From assembly GCA_937885815.1 (NCBI GenBank), contig CALABM010000191.1, forward strand, positions 1-32,730: 32,730 nucleotides of DNA, given 5' to 3'. Under the pieces are notes generated by a model. That model had not been told where the DNA came from and ran no database searches. It saw nothing but the letters and a program-made list of their open reading frames with translations. Positions 16,309 to 24,083 of the stretch are shown in pieces. The position numbers were made by a program, and so were the translations under genes. This DNA is from an uncultured Verrucomicrobiales bacterium (GTDB lineage: Bacteria; Verrucomicrobiota; Verrucomicrobiia; Verrucomicrobiales; Akkermansiaceae). The first letter of the stretch is position 1, and every line of letters starts with the position of its first letter.

Positions 16309-18087
16309 TTAAAAATATTCTTTATTGGGGTGGCGGGCGATGCGCTTGAGGTCGGAGTACGCCTCGGTATCGCCTAGCAGGGCGGCCGCTGTGTACCAAC
16401 GGCGAGCCAGTGTCAGGCTGCGCCGTGTATCCTGACCGTTTTCATACAACAGGCCGATGGCTCTCATGGCGTGTGTATCTTGTTGCTGCCGTGCTTTCTC
16501 GAAGAGCGATTGTTGTGCTGCAATACTTTGTTTCGGGAGCGGAGCGTGCAAGTGGCGAAGGGCCGCCCGTGCGTTTTTGCTCCCCTCGGCTACGGCTTTT
16601 TTGTAGTAACTGATGGCCTCTTGCAGGTTGAGTTCAACGCCGTAGCCGTATTGATAACAAAAGCCCAGATACGCGAGTGCAGAATCGTAGTTAGACTTAG
16701 CTGAGTGACGGAACTTTGCTACGGCGGCTTCGTAATCTGCCTTCACCCCTCTTCCTAACAGGAGACATACCCCCTGATTGTAGACGGATACTTCATCCGT
16801 GCTGTCCAGTTTGGTCGCCAGTTTGTAGTAGCGGAATGCGAGTTTATAGTTGCGCGGTACTCCGTTGCCCTCATAGTAAGCGAGCCCTAGGTTATTGGCG
16901 GCACAACAGTCGTTTCTCCTGACGCCGAGGCGCAGGTAGGAAATGCCTTTTTTGGGGGCTTTGGGGATGCCGTATTCGCCGTTCAGGAAGATACCGCCCA
17001 GAACGGATGGCGCATAGGCGTCCCCGGCTCGCATGGCTCGCTTAAGCCATAGGATACCTTCTTCTGTGTTTTGTGGAGTGCCTTCGCCATCCAGCAAACG
17101 GATTCCCAAGTTGTACATGGCTAGGGCGTCACCCGCTGCGGACGCGCGGCGGAATAGGGCAACACACTTGCGCCAGTTGCGTTTCACGCCTTTTCCCCAG
17201 TAGTAAGCCCACCCTAATTCCGTCATGGCTTTGACATGTCCGCGGTGGACTGCCTTTTTGTAGTAAGAGAGCATGGCCGGGTATTCTTCAGCGTCTCGGT
17301 GCTGTTGCCCCAATCTAAATAGGGCTGCCGGGTGTCCCAGTTCTGCCGCACGTTTGAGGGCAAAGGAGCAATCCAAATGGGGGATGTCTGGAAGCTTCGG
17401 AGGCGGATATGGCAGGAAAAAGGTAGGTGCTTCATCATGGCCTGGTGTTTCTACCCATGCCGCGATGGCATAGTAACGGGCGGCTTTTTGCTTATTGCGC
17501 TTGGGGGCGGTATCGTAATATGTTGCTGCCATCAGGGCAGCTATTCGCACGTCTCGTTCTGCCGCGGCTTCGGCCAGAGCTATGGCCTTGTGTTCGTTTT
17601 GCTCTACACCGATGCCTTGTTGGTAGAGAACGGCCAGATGATACAGACTGATAGCGTTCCCTGCTTCGGCCTGATGCTGCAGAGCAATGGACAGTTGATG
17701 AGCTCCTTCACCTGTCGTATTGAACCGCAGAACGGCGGCTGCTACTTCTCCTTCGGACAAGCCGGCGGCAGCTGCTCGATCGTACCAGTAAATGGCTTTC
17801 TCGGTATCTTCCTCTGTGTAATTGCCTTCTTCATATTGCGTGCCCAGTTCATACATGCACCATGCGTGCCCGTTTTCGGCTGCTCTCAGGAGGTGCGGCA
17901 TCCATTTGTCTCTCACATCAGCATCATGTCCTTCATCGCCTCGCATGCGGAAAATGGCCCATGGGTCGCCGGTATCTGCCGCTTGTTGGTAGTACTCTTC
18001 AGCGAGTTCAAAGTTGCAATCATCCTCATGGAAGAGGCCTGTGCGGATGAGAGTATCTGTTTCAGATGGGTTGAGGGGTAGTTTCAT
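16309..18087 (-). CDS. Large Sel1-like tetratricopeptide repeat protein
   Basis: About 592 residues made almost wholly of Sel1-like repeats (SLR; each about 36 residues, pattern AxxxLGxxYxxGxGVxxDxxKAxxxYxxAAxxG). I can see around twelve units. Clear ones include CMYELGTQYEEGNYTEEDTE, ELGWAYYWGKGVKRNWRKCV, NLGIRLLDGEGTPQNTEEGI, NLGLAYYEGNGVPRNYKLAF and YLGFCYQYGYGVELNLQEAI. The N-terminus MKLPLNPSETDTLIRTGLF has no signal peptide, so it may stay in the cytoplasm. SLR proteins act as scaffolds for protein contacts; no partner is evident. Codons upstream of 18087 run into the divergent tpiA promoter, so I begin at this ATG. Confidence 0.88.
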   Translation of the reverse strand: MKLPLNPSETDTLIRTGLFHEDDCNFELAEEYYQQAADTGDPWAIFRMRGDEGHDADVRDKWMPHLLRAAENGHAWCMYELGTQYEEGNYTEEDTEKAIYWYDRAAAAGLSEGEVAAAVLRFNTTGEGAHQLSIALQHQAEAGNAISLYHLAVLYQQGIGVEQNEHKAIALAEAAAERDVRIAALMAATYYDTAPKRNKQKAARYYAIAAWVETPGHDEAPTFFLPYPPPKLPDIPHLDCSFALKRAAELGHPAALFRLGQQHRDAEEYPAMLSYYKKAVHRGHVKAMTELGWAYYWGKGVKRNWRKCVALFRRASAAGDALAMYNLGIRLLDGEGTPQNTEEGILWLKRAMRAGDAYAPSVLGGIFLNGEYGIPKAPKKGISYLRLGVRRNDCCAANNLGLAYYEGNGVPRNYKLAFRYYKLATKLDSTDEVSVYNQGVCLLLGRGVKADYEAAVAKFRHSAKSNYDSALAYLGFCYQYGYGVELNLQEAISYYKKAVAEGSKNARAALRHLHAPLPKQSIAAQQSLFEKARQQQDTHAMRAIGLLYENGQDTRRSLTLARRWYTAAALLGDTEAYSDLKRIARHPNKEYF

Positions 18088-18152
18088 ACAGAGTAGGCTA
18101 TCACAGATTGGCGCGTTAGTAAACTCATTTTCCAGCAACAATGCGTTTTTAC

Positions 18153-18181
18153 TTGACTTTTCACCCCTTTCAAGGTACGCT
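18153..18181 (+). promoter_or_regulatory. tpiA promoter
   Basis: TTGACT (18153-18158) and TACGCT (18176-18181) with a 17-bp spacer. The -10 box is weak. The leader would be about 25 nt and has no Shine-Dalgarno sequence, although the gene has the codon use of a highly expressed gene. Confidence 0.5.
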
Positions 18182-18212
18182 GACGCCGTCAGAACAGACA
18201 CATCTTATTATT

Positions 18213-18974
18213 ATGTCTCGCAAACCCATTATTGCCGCTAACTGGAAGATGAACATGGGCCCGAAGGAAGCTAAGGCTTTCCTCGCCGCGTTCAAGGAAG
18301 AGAAGACCTGCGATATCGCTGTGGACAAGGTGATCGTTCCTCCCTTTGTAACGATTCCCGCCGTGATGGAGACCCTCGGTGAGTGCAAGTGCATCGGCGT
18401 GGGCGCTCAGGACGTGAGCGACCGCGACAACGGCGCCTTCACCGGTGAGATTTCTACCGCCATGCTCAATGAGCTGGGCTGCACCTACGTGGTGCTGGGT
18501 CACAGCGAGCGCCGCCAGTACCATGGCGAGACGAACGCTTACATCAACAAGAAGATTAAGAAGGCTCTTGCCGCTAACATCTGCCCCATCTACTGCATTG
18601 GTGAGACGCTCGAGCAGCGTCAGGGTGGTGAGCTTGAGACCGTTCTGAAGTCTCAGGTTGTAGAGGGTCTCGAGGGGCTGACTCCCGCTGAGGTTGCCGG
18701 CCTTGTAATCGCTTACGAGCCCGTGTGGGCCATTGGCACCGGCGTGACCGCCAGCGCTGAGGATGCTCAGGCTGCTCACGCTTTCATCCGTGGCGTCATC
18801 GCTGACACCTTCGGTGCTGAGGCTGCTGAGGCTGTACGTCTGCAGTACGGTGGTTCCGTGAAGCCCGGCAACGCTGCTGAGCTCATGAGCCAGCCCGACA
18901 TCGACGGCGCTCTCGTGGGTGGTGCAGCTCTGCTGCCCGACTCCTTCGCCGCCATCATCAAGGCTTCCGTGTAA
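18213..18974 (+). CDS. tpiA: Triosephosphate isomerase
   Basis: Interconverts dihydroxyacetone phosphate and glyceraldehyde-3-phosphate in glycolysis. 253 residues, the normal size. The active-site Lys is in IAANWKMNM (residue 12), the catalytic His in VVLGHSERRQYHGE (near 97) and the catalytic Glu in AYEPVWAIGTG (near 169, just before flexible loop 6). The phosphate-binding LQYGGSVKPGNA and DGALVGGAALL follow. Strong use of a few codons (GCT, GAG, AAG) suggests high expression. The gene stands alone between its promoter and a strong terminator; no gap or pgk is adjacent. Confidence 0.97.
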   Translation: MSRKPIIAANWKMNMGPKEAKAFLAAFKEEKTCDIAVDKVIVPPFVTIPAVMETLGECKCIGVGAQDVSDRDNGAFTGEISTAMLNELGCTYVVLGHSERRQYHGETNAYINKKIKKALAANICPIYCIGETLEQRQGGELETVLKSQVVEGLEGLTPAEVAGLVIAYEPVWAIGTGVTASAEDAQAAHAFIRGVIADTFGAEAAEAVRLQYGGSVKPGNAAELMSQPDIDGALVGGAALLPDSFAAIIKASV

Positions 18975-18998
18975 ATCTAATACACAGCGTTTTTTTCG

Positions 18999-19035
18999 AA
19001 TCCCCGCTTGAGCGATTGTCTCAGGCGGGGATTTT
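18999..19035 (+). terminator. tpiA terminator
   Basis: A 14-bp stem, AATCCCCGCTTGAG with CTCAGGCGGGGATT (one G-U pair), around a 7-nt loop, followed by a T-run. Confidence 0.9.
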
Positions 19036-19109
19036 TCTTTTGCCGGATAAGTCGGGGCGGGGCTCTGAGAACCTGCTGTATTGTCTTGCAGGACTATCAG
19101 AAAATGCCA

Positions 19110-19139
19110 TTGACAAAATGATGAAGCAAATGTTATAAT
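19110..19139 (+). promoter_or_regulatory. Promoter of the large membrane protein gene
   Basis: TTGACA (19110-19115) and perfect TATAAT (19134-19139), spacer 18 bp. The leader would be about 66 nt to the ATG at 19212. Confidence 0.7.
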
Positions 19140-19211
19140 ACATGCATCGTTGAAGCTCAATTGGTGTTGGGAAAATAACAACGATTCTCTCTTCAGTTGA
19201 AAAAAGATTAT

Positions 19212-21014
19212 ATGAAACAGCTGTTAAGTCGCATATTTACGCCATTATTGTTTCTGAGAGTTTGCTTTTGGGCAACGGTATCGGTGTTTGTATTCATGTT
19301 GGCAATGTGTTTTGTGGAGGATGGGCCCAGCTATTTTGACGATCTCCCCGAACAACATGAGCAGGAAAAAATCAAAGTTACCACAGAGCAGGTGCAGCAG
19401 TTGAAAGCTGCCGATAGCATACAAGCCGGTATCTTGCTTTTACGGGATGGAGTACGTAAAAATGATTATAGAACGTTTACCTTTGTCCCTTTTGAAACTC
19501 CTGAGGGGGAGCGACGGGCCGGCCATTATATGGCGTCTACTTCTTTGGCTACCTATCAGAATGAGATATACCCTGCGCTGATTCAGCTTTTGGAGCGTTT
19601 TGGCACGAAAGAAGGCGAAACAACAAGGGAGTTCCCCCTGCATGCGTTTATGGAATCAACGAATTCTCGCAGGAGTAGCTCCTCTGACCCATTCGGGTAT
19701 TATGTAAATACCTATGAATACTTGCGGGAGTTCACTAATGTTGATTCCAACAAGACGTATATTTGCGTATCAAACTGTTTGAATACTCCGGAGCATTTCC
19801 CGACCGGAGAGGCTTCCGGTTCCTTGAAACTCAAAATAAGCATTTATTCTGTACCAATAGAGACACTGCGAGAGATGCGCTTTTATTGTGAGGCTGACAC
19901 TTATCCGCTTTATTGGTATGAATTGGATGGGGATGAGTACTTGCAAGCTTCTGATTTACGGACATGGAATGGCCATTATGTAACCATGTGTAATGGCGTG
20001 TTGCACATCCATGGTTGGGCTGCCCTCGTTCATGGGCATTGTGCTTATTGGAGCATAAAGAGCATGGCTGCTAATGATTATAAATGGCAAAAAGCAGAAG
20101 AGGCTGATAATGTCAAAATATCTTTCACGATGCCTATTGATACGGCGGCTCTGTTCTATATGGAAAACTTAAAAAATCTGAATCCGATGTCCACGATTTT
20201 GCTCAGCCTTGCGATATTGCTGGATAAAGTTTGGTGGCTCACTCCTGTGATAGCAATCTTCCTGTGGGCTGAAATTCACGATTATAAGATGAGAAGTGCC
20301 GGCAAAAAAAGTTCCACCCTTCCTCAGGAGGAGGAGTTAAGTGAGACCGGCCGTACAGCATATCAGTTCCTTACCTCTCTGCCTAAGGAAGAGACGTTGA
20401 TTTCCCAAGAGCTACTGCCCGCCATTAAGTCTGCTGCCGTGTTGGATAATGCAGAAAAATTGGAAAAGGAACTTTCAGATATGGAATCTCCCACAGAGGC
20501 GGATAAAGAGGTATTGGCCCACTTGCGAGAGGCTATTAATTTCGCTATGCTGCGGCGTCCTTCTACTCATTTTGGTGTGTATATATTAATCGCATTATTC
20601 GTAGCGTTTATAGCTTGGTTAGCCTCGGACACGATGCAGTACTATTTGTGCGCTGCTTATGTAGTTGTGCCGATTATCTTTTTCCTGCTCACGCTGAGCC
20701 CCAATTATAAATTGTGGGAAGAAAAGAATGCTGAACCTGCAGCAAGTCCGGAGGAGACGGGGAGTGGAACTGTGGCGCGTATAGGCGTGGCTACTGTTTT
20801 GACGGCCTGTGCTCTGGCCTCAAGGCGTGAGTATACCTGCACCGTTGCAACTGATGGCTGTGGCAATCAGCGCGTAGTGGATAAACAAGAAAACGTTGTC
20901 ACAACGGGCACCTGTATAGCAATCGCGCTTATGATATTGTTATTTGCGGCCCTTTGTGTACTGCTGAGTGTATTCTGTGGTATCTACTTTTACCGCAACT
21001 ATCTTAGCAGATAA
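19212..21014 (+). CDS. Large membrane protein of unknown function
   Basis: 600 residues from the ATG (a TTG 15 nt upstream is also in frame). Membrane segments: one near residues 10-36 (FTPLLFLRVCFWATVSVFVF), one near 325-352 (STILLSLAILLDKVWWLTPV), two near 455-500 (FGVYILIALFVAFIAWLAS, then YVVVPIIFFLLTL) and one at the C-terminus (IAIALMILLFAALCVLLSVF). Between the first two lies a soluble domain of about 290 residues, presumably periplasmic. Between the second and third lies an acidic helical part. A small Cys-containing, Thr-rich segment (YTCTVATDGCGNQRVVDKQ) precedes the last helix. Codon use is more AT-rich than its neighbours. I do not recognise the family. Confidence 0.68.
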   Translation: MKQLLSRIFTPLLFLRVCFWATVSVFVFMLAMCFVEDGPSYFDDLPEQHEQEKIKVTTEQVQQLKAADSIQAGILLLRDGVRKNDYRTFTFVPFETPEGERRAGHYMASTSLATYQNEIYPALIQLLERFGTKEGETTREFPLHAFMESTNSRRSSSSDPFGYYVNTYEYLREFTNVDSNKTYICVSNCLNTPEHFPTGEASGSLKLKISIYSVPIETLREMRFYCEADTYPLYWYELDGDEYLQASDLRTWNGHYVTMCNGVLHIHGWAALVHGHCAYWSIKSMAANDYKWQKAEEADNVKISFTMPIDTAALFYMENLKNLNPMSTILLSLAILLDKVWWLTPVIAIFLWAEIHDYKMRSAGKKSSTLPQEEELSETGRTAYQFLTSLPKEETLISQELLPAIKSAAVLDNAEKLEKELSDMESPTEADKEVLAHLREAINFAMLRRPSTHFGVYILIALFVAFIAWLASDTMQYYLCAAYVVVPIIFFLLTLSPNYKLWEEKNAEPAASPEETGSGTVARIGVATVLTACALASRREYTCTVATDGCGNQRVVDKQENVVTTGTCIAIALMILLFAALCVLLSVFCGIYFYRNYLSR

Positions 21015-21038
21015 AAGTCTAAAAGCTAGGTTTTATAG

Positions 21039-21079
21039 CGCACATTCCCTTCGAAATGTAGGGAATGTGCGTTTTTTTT
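21039..21079 (+). terminator. Terminator after the large membrane protein gene
   Basis: CGCACATTCCC (21039-21049) pairs with GGGAATGTGCG (21061-21071), followed by eight T. Confidence 0.9.
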
Positions 21080-21125
21080 GTGAGCTCTATTTGGCGGTAT
21101 TTGAGGGCAAGTTTGAGGACAAAAG

Positions 21126-21153
21126 AAGCCCGGCTCTTGTGAGAGCCGGGCTT
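21126..21153 (-). terminator. ilvC terminator
   Basis: AAGCCCGGCTCT and AGAGCCGGGCTT form a 12-bp stem with a 4-nt loop. On the minus strand it is followed by CTTTTG. It starts about 26 bp after the ilvC stop. Confidence 0.88.
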
Positions 21154-21179
21154 GTAAAATAATCCGAAAGAGCAGGGGA

Positions 21180-22160
21180 TTAGTTGCGCTCGAAGAGGGC
21201 ACGAATCTTGCTGCCCACCACCTCAACGGGGTGCTCAGCCAGAGCGGCACGCTTGGCCAGCAGGTTGGGGGCGCCGGCAGCGGCTTCCTCCAGCCATACG
21301 CGGGCGAACTCGCCGGTCTCGATGCGCTTGAGGCTCTCCTTCATCTTCTCCTTCACCTCCGGGCCGAGAATCTGCGGGCCGTTGTAGTACTCGCCGAACT
21401 CAGCAGTGTTGGAGATAACGCCATTCATGGCCTGGATGCCCTTGTTATAAATGATGTCCACGATGAGCTTAGCCTCGTGTACGCACTCGAAGTAAGCCAT
21501 CTCTGCGGGATAGCCGGCCTCAATGAGGGTCTCGAAACCATACTTCATGAGGTCTACAAGGCCACCGCAGAGCACGTTCTGCTCACCGAAGAGGTCCTCG
21601 TATGTCTCCTGCTGCATGGTGCACTCCAGCACACCACCGCGGGTAAGACCCTCAGCCTTGGCCATGGCCAGAGCCACGTTCTTAGCATTGCCACTGGGGT
21701 TCTGGAATACAGCGATGAGGCCGGGGCAGCCGAAGCCTTCCTCGAACACGCGGCGAACCTCCGTGCCCGGGCCCTTCGGGGCTACCATGATGACGTCCAC
21801 GTCTGCCGGGGGCTCGATGGTCTTGAACACGTATGCGAAGCCGTGGGAGCAGCACAGGGTCTTGCCGGCGCACAGGCCCGGCTTAATCTGGTTGGTGTAC
21901 ACGGAGCCGTGCATCTCGTCCGGCAGGAGGATGTGTACGATGTCGGCCTTCTTAGCAGCCTCGTCCACAGTCATTACCTCGAAACCGTCCTGCACAGCGG
22001 CGTCCCAGCTCTTGCCGGGGCGGATACCGATGATAACGTGCACGCCGCTATCGCGCATGCAGAGAGCCTGAGCGCGACCCTGAGCGCCGTAACCGATAAC
22101 GGCCACGGTCTTGCCATTCAGAACGCTTACATCAGCGTCCTTGTCGTGAAGAATTTCCAT
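21180..22160 (-). CDS. ilvC: Ketol-acid reductoisomerase (NADP+)
   Basis: IlvC catalyses the alkyl migration and NADPH reduction of acetolactate and acetohydroxybutyrate in valine/isoleucine synthesis. 326 residues, class I size (about 330). The Rossmann motif is VAVIGYGAQGRAQA near residue 20. The conserved VAPKGPGTEVRR and GVLECTMQQETYEDLFGEQ (metal-binding acidic residues of the knotted domain) are present, as is FECVHEAKLIVDIIYNKG. I begin at MEILHDKDADVSVLNGKTVAVIG because upstream codons cross the promoter region. It stands alone, not next to ilvBN or leu genes, and diverges from rpsB across a 271-bp gap. Confidence 0.95.
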   Translation of the reverse strand: MEILHDKDADVSVLNGKTVAVIGYGAQGRAQALCMRDSGVHVIIGIRPGKSWDAAVQDGFEVMTVDEAAKKADIVHILLPDEMHGSVYTNQIKPGLCAGKTLCCSHGFAYVFKTIEPPADVDVIMVAPKGPGTEVRRVFEEGFGCPGLIAVFQNPSGNAKNVALAMAKAEGLTRGGVLECTMQQETYEDLFGEQNVLCGGLVDLMKYGFETLIEAGYPAEMAYFECVHEAKLIVDIIYNKGIQAMNGVISNTAEFGEYYNGPQILGPEVKEKMKESLKRIETGEFARVWLEEAAAGAPNLLAKRAALAEHPVEVVGSKIRALFERN

Positions 22161-22217
22161 TGTCTTGTGATGGGTTAATTTGAAACTTCCGCACCCGGCC
22201 AGCAGGTGCACCCCGCT

Positions 22218-22245
22218 AAAATACCACCATTCAACTGGATTGCAA
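22218..22245 (-). promoter_or_regulatory. ilvC promoter
   Basis: Minus strand TTGCAA (22245-22240) and TATTTT (22223-22218), spacer 16 bp. The leader would be about 50 nt. Confidence 0.5.
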
Positions 22246-22287
22246 GCATTTAATGCGACATTTTTTAGATTAATGGCGTGATTTTGA

Positions 22288-22316
22288 TTGACAATGAGGG
22301 GGGGAAGGTGTATTCT
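22288..22316 (+). promoter_or_regulatory. rpsB-tsf promoter
   Basis: TTGACA (22288-22293) and TATTCT (22311-22316) with an optimal 17-bp spacer. The predicted leader before rpsB is about 110 nt, the longest in this window. Confidence 0.75.
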
Positions 22317-22348
22317 GTGCGTCCCCGCTGATGCTGCAATACCAACAA

Positions 22349-22382
22349 CGGAGGGCTGGGGGCTATAGCGCAGCACCTTCCG
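22349..22382 (+). promoter_or_regulatory. Hairpin in the rpsB leader, candidate autoregulatory structure
   Basis: CGGAGGGCTG (22349-22358) pairs with CAG (22371-22373) and CCTTCCG (22376-22382), a 10-bp stem with one G-U pair and a 2-nt CA bulge. Ribosomal protein S2 is known to repress its own rpsB-tsf mRNA through a leader in other bacteria. Whether this hairpin does so here is inference. Confidence 0.4.
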
Positions 22383-22431
22383 CTCATCCGTGGGTCCTGA
22401 TACAAGGGCTCACACAATATATCAAAATACA

Positions 22432-23112
22432 ATGATTAACGAACTCGTATCCAAGATGGTGGAGGCCGGTGTACACTACGGTCACCAGACCCGCAAGTGG
22501 CACCCCAACATGAAGAAGTACATTCTTACTCAGAAGAATGGCATTCACATCATCAACCTGGAAGAGACTGAGAAGTGCCTGGACAAGGCTTGCGCTTTCC
22601 TTGCTGAGAAGGCTGCCAAGAACAAGAAGATTCTCTTCGTTGGCTGCAAGCGTCAGGCTCAGGAGGCTGTAAAGGAGGCCGCTGAGGCCACTGGTCAGTA
22701 CTATGTAAACTTCCGTTGGCTGGGCGGTATGCTCACCAACATGGCCACCATCAAGAAGAGCATCGCTCGCCTTGATTGGCTCGAGAACCTCGACAAGCAG
22801 CCCGAGTACAAGAGCATGTCCAAGAAGGAGCTCGCCGCTCTGGCTCGTGAGCGCGAGAAGCTTCTGCGCAACCTGCAGGGTATCCGCAACATGGGTGGCG
22901 CTCCTGACGTGATGGTTGCCATCGGTGCTGACCACGAGGACATCGCTATCCGCGAGGCTCACATCCTGGGCATCCCCGTGATCGTTCTGACCGACACGAA
23001 CGCCGATCCCGAGAGCGTGGACTTCCCCATCCCCGGCAACGACGACGCCGTGCGCTCCATCCGCCTGGTTCTCTCCGTGCTTACGGACGCCATCAACAAG
23101 AACAAGGCCTAA
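22432..23112 (+). CDS. rpsB: 30S ribosomal protein S2
   Basis: 226 residues starting MINELVSKMVEAGVHYGHQTR, which holds the S2 N-terminal signature (GxHxGHxxxxWxPxM, here GVHYGHQTRKWHPNM). FRWLGGMLTNMATIKKSIAR is conserved, and so is PDVMVAIGADHEDIAIREA, followed by the second signature GIPVIVLTDTNADPESVDFPIPGNDDA. Slightly shorter than the usual 230-260 because the C-terminal tail is short. The protein completes the small subunit near the mRNA exit. It is the first gene of the near-universal rpsB-tsf operon. Codon bias is strong. Confidence 0.97.
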   Translation: MINELVSKMVEAGVHYGHQTRKWHPNMKKYILTQKNGIHIINLEETEKCLDKACAFLAEKAAKNKKILFVGCKRQAQEAVKEAAEATGQYYVNFRWLGGMLTNMATIKKSIARLDWLENLDKQPEYKSMSKKELAALAREREKLLRNLQGIRNMGGAPDVMVAIGADHEDIAIREAHILGIPVIVLTDTNADPESVDFPIPGNDDAVRSIRLVLSVLTDAINKNKA

Positions 23113-23146
23113 TCGCCTTATAACCCGAATTTCTTAAGACACTACT

Positions 23147-24013
23147 ATGGCTGAAATTACCGCCCAGATGGTCAAAGAGCTGCGCGTCAAGACGGACGCC
23201 GGCATGATGGACTGCAAGAACGCTCTCATCGAGTGCGACGGCAACATGGACGAAGCTGTGAAGTACCTCCGTGAGAAGGGTATCGCCAAGGCCGCTAAGA
23301 AGGCTGACCGCGACGCCAAGGAGGGTGTTGTTACCACCGTTGTGGAGGGTAACGACGGCATCATCTTCGAGATTAACTGCGAGACCGACTTCTGCTCCAA
23401 GGGTGACAAGTTCAAGGCTCTCGTGGCTGAGATTGCTGCCGCTCTGAAGGCTTCCTCCGCTAAGACTCTGGATGAGGCTCTGAACGTGGCTATCAACGGC
23501 ACGACCGTTGAGAAGTACATCGCTGAGCAGTGCGCCGCCATCGGTGAGAACATGAAGCTGCGCAAGTTTGCCCGCTACGCCCTGGAGGGTGAGGGTAGCA
23601 TCGTTTCCTACATCCATATGGGTGGCAAGGTGGGCGTGCTCCTGCAGGTGAACTGCGGCAAGGCTGAGACCGCCGCCGCCGCTGAGTTCCAGGCCATGTG
23701 CAAGGACATCACTCTGCACATCGCTGCTTGCGCTCCCAAGAGCGTGGACTCCTCCTCTCTTGACCCCGCCTTCGTGGCTGAGGAGCAGGAGATTGCCAAG
23801 GCTCAGCTCATCGCTGAGGGCAAGCCCGAGGCTCTGCTGGAGAAGATTCTTCCCGGCAAGCTTAAGGCCCTCTACAAGCAGAGCTGCCTCATGAGCCAGG
23901 AGTTCGTGAAGGACGGCTCCATCACCGTGGAGAAGCTCGTGGCCGACATCGCCAAGCAGCTCGGTGACTCCATCACCGTGGTTGCCTTCGAGCGCTTCCA
24001 GCTCGGTGCTTAA
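23147..24013 (+). CDS. tsf: Translation elongation factor Ts
   Basis: EF-Ts recycles EF-Tu by exchanging GDP for GTP. 288 residues, normal size. The N-terminal UBA-like domain is MAEITAQMVKELRVKTDAGM with MMDCKNALIECDGNMDEAVK. The key TDFV-like motif that contacts EF-Tu is INCETDFCSKGDKFK near residues 78-92; the usual Val/Phe after TDF is a Cys here. The dimerisation-type core with SYIHMGGKVGVLLQVNC follows. It lies 34 bp after rpsB and shares its strong codon bias. A strong terminator follows. Confidence 0.97.
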   Translation: MAEITAQMVKELRVKTDAGMMDCKNALIECDGNMDEAVKYLREKGIAKAAKKADRDAKEGVVTTVVEGNDGIIFEINCETDFCSKGDKFKALVAEIAAALKASSAKTLDEALNVAINGTTVEKYIAEQCAAIGENMKLRKFARYALEGEGSIVSYIHMGGKVGVLLQVNCGKAETAAAAEFQAMCKDITLHIAACAPKSVDSSSLDPAFVAEEQEIAKAQLIAEGKPEALLEKILPGKLKALYKQSCLMSQEFVKDGSITVEKLVADIAKQLGDSITVVAFERFQLGA

Positions 24014-24035
24014 TTGACCATATTTTCATCATCAG

Positions 24036-24069
24036 GGCACGGAGCGCATGTATCGCTCCGTGCCTTTTT
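24036..24069 (+). terminator. rpsB-tsf terminator
   Basis: GGCACGGAGCG (24036-24046) pairs with CGCTCCGTGCC (24054-24064) around a 7-nt loop, followed by five T. It ends only about 15 bp before the next start codon. Confidence 0.9.
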
Positions 24070-24083
24070 CATTTATCTTACAT

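Noticed and set aside
18189..19181. 330-codon minus-strand frame opposite tpiA
   Set aside because: The strong codon bias of tpiA keeps this complement open; the content is Ser/Leu/His-rich with no domain.
21231..22178. 315-codon plus-strand frame opposite ilvC
   Set aside because: Shadow of ilvC; no ribosome site or promoter and no family features.
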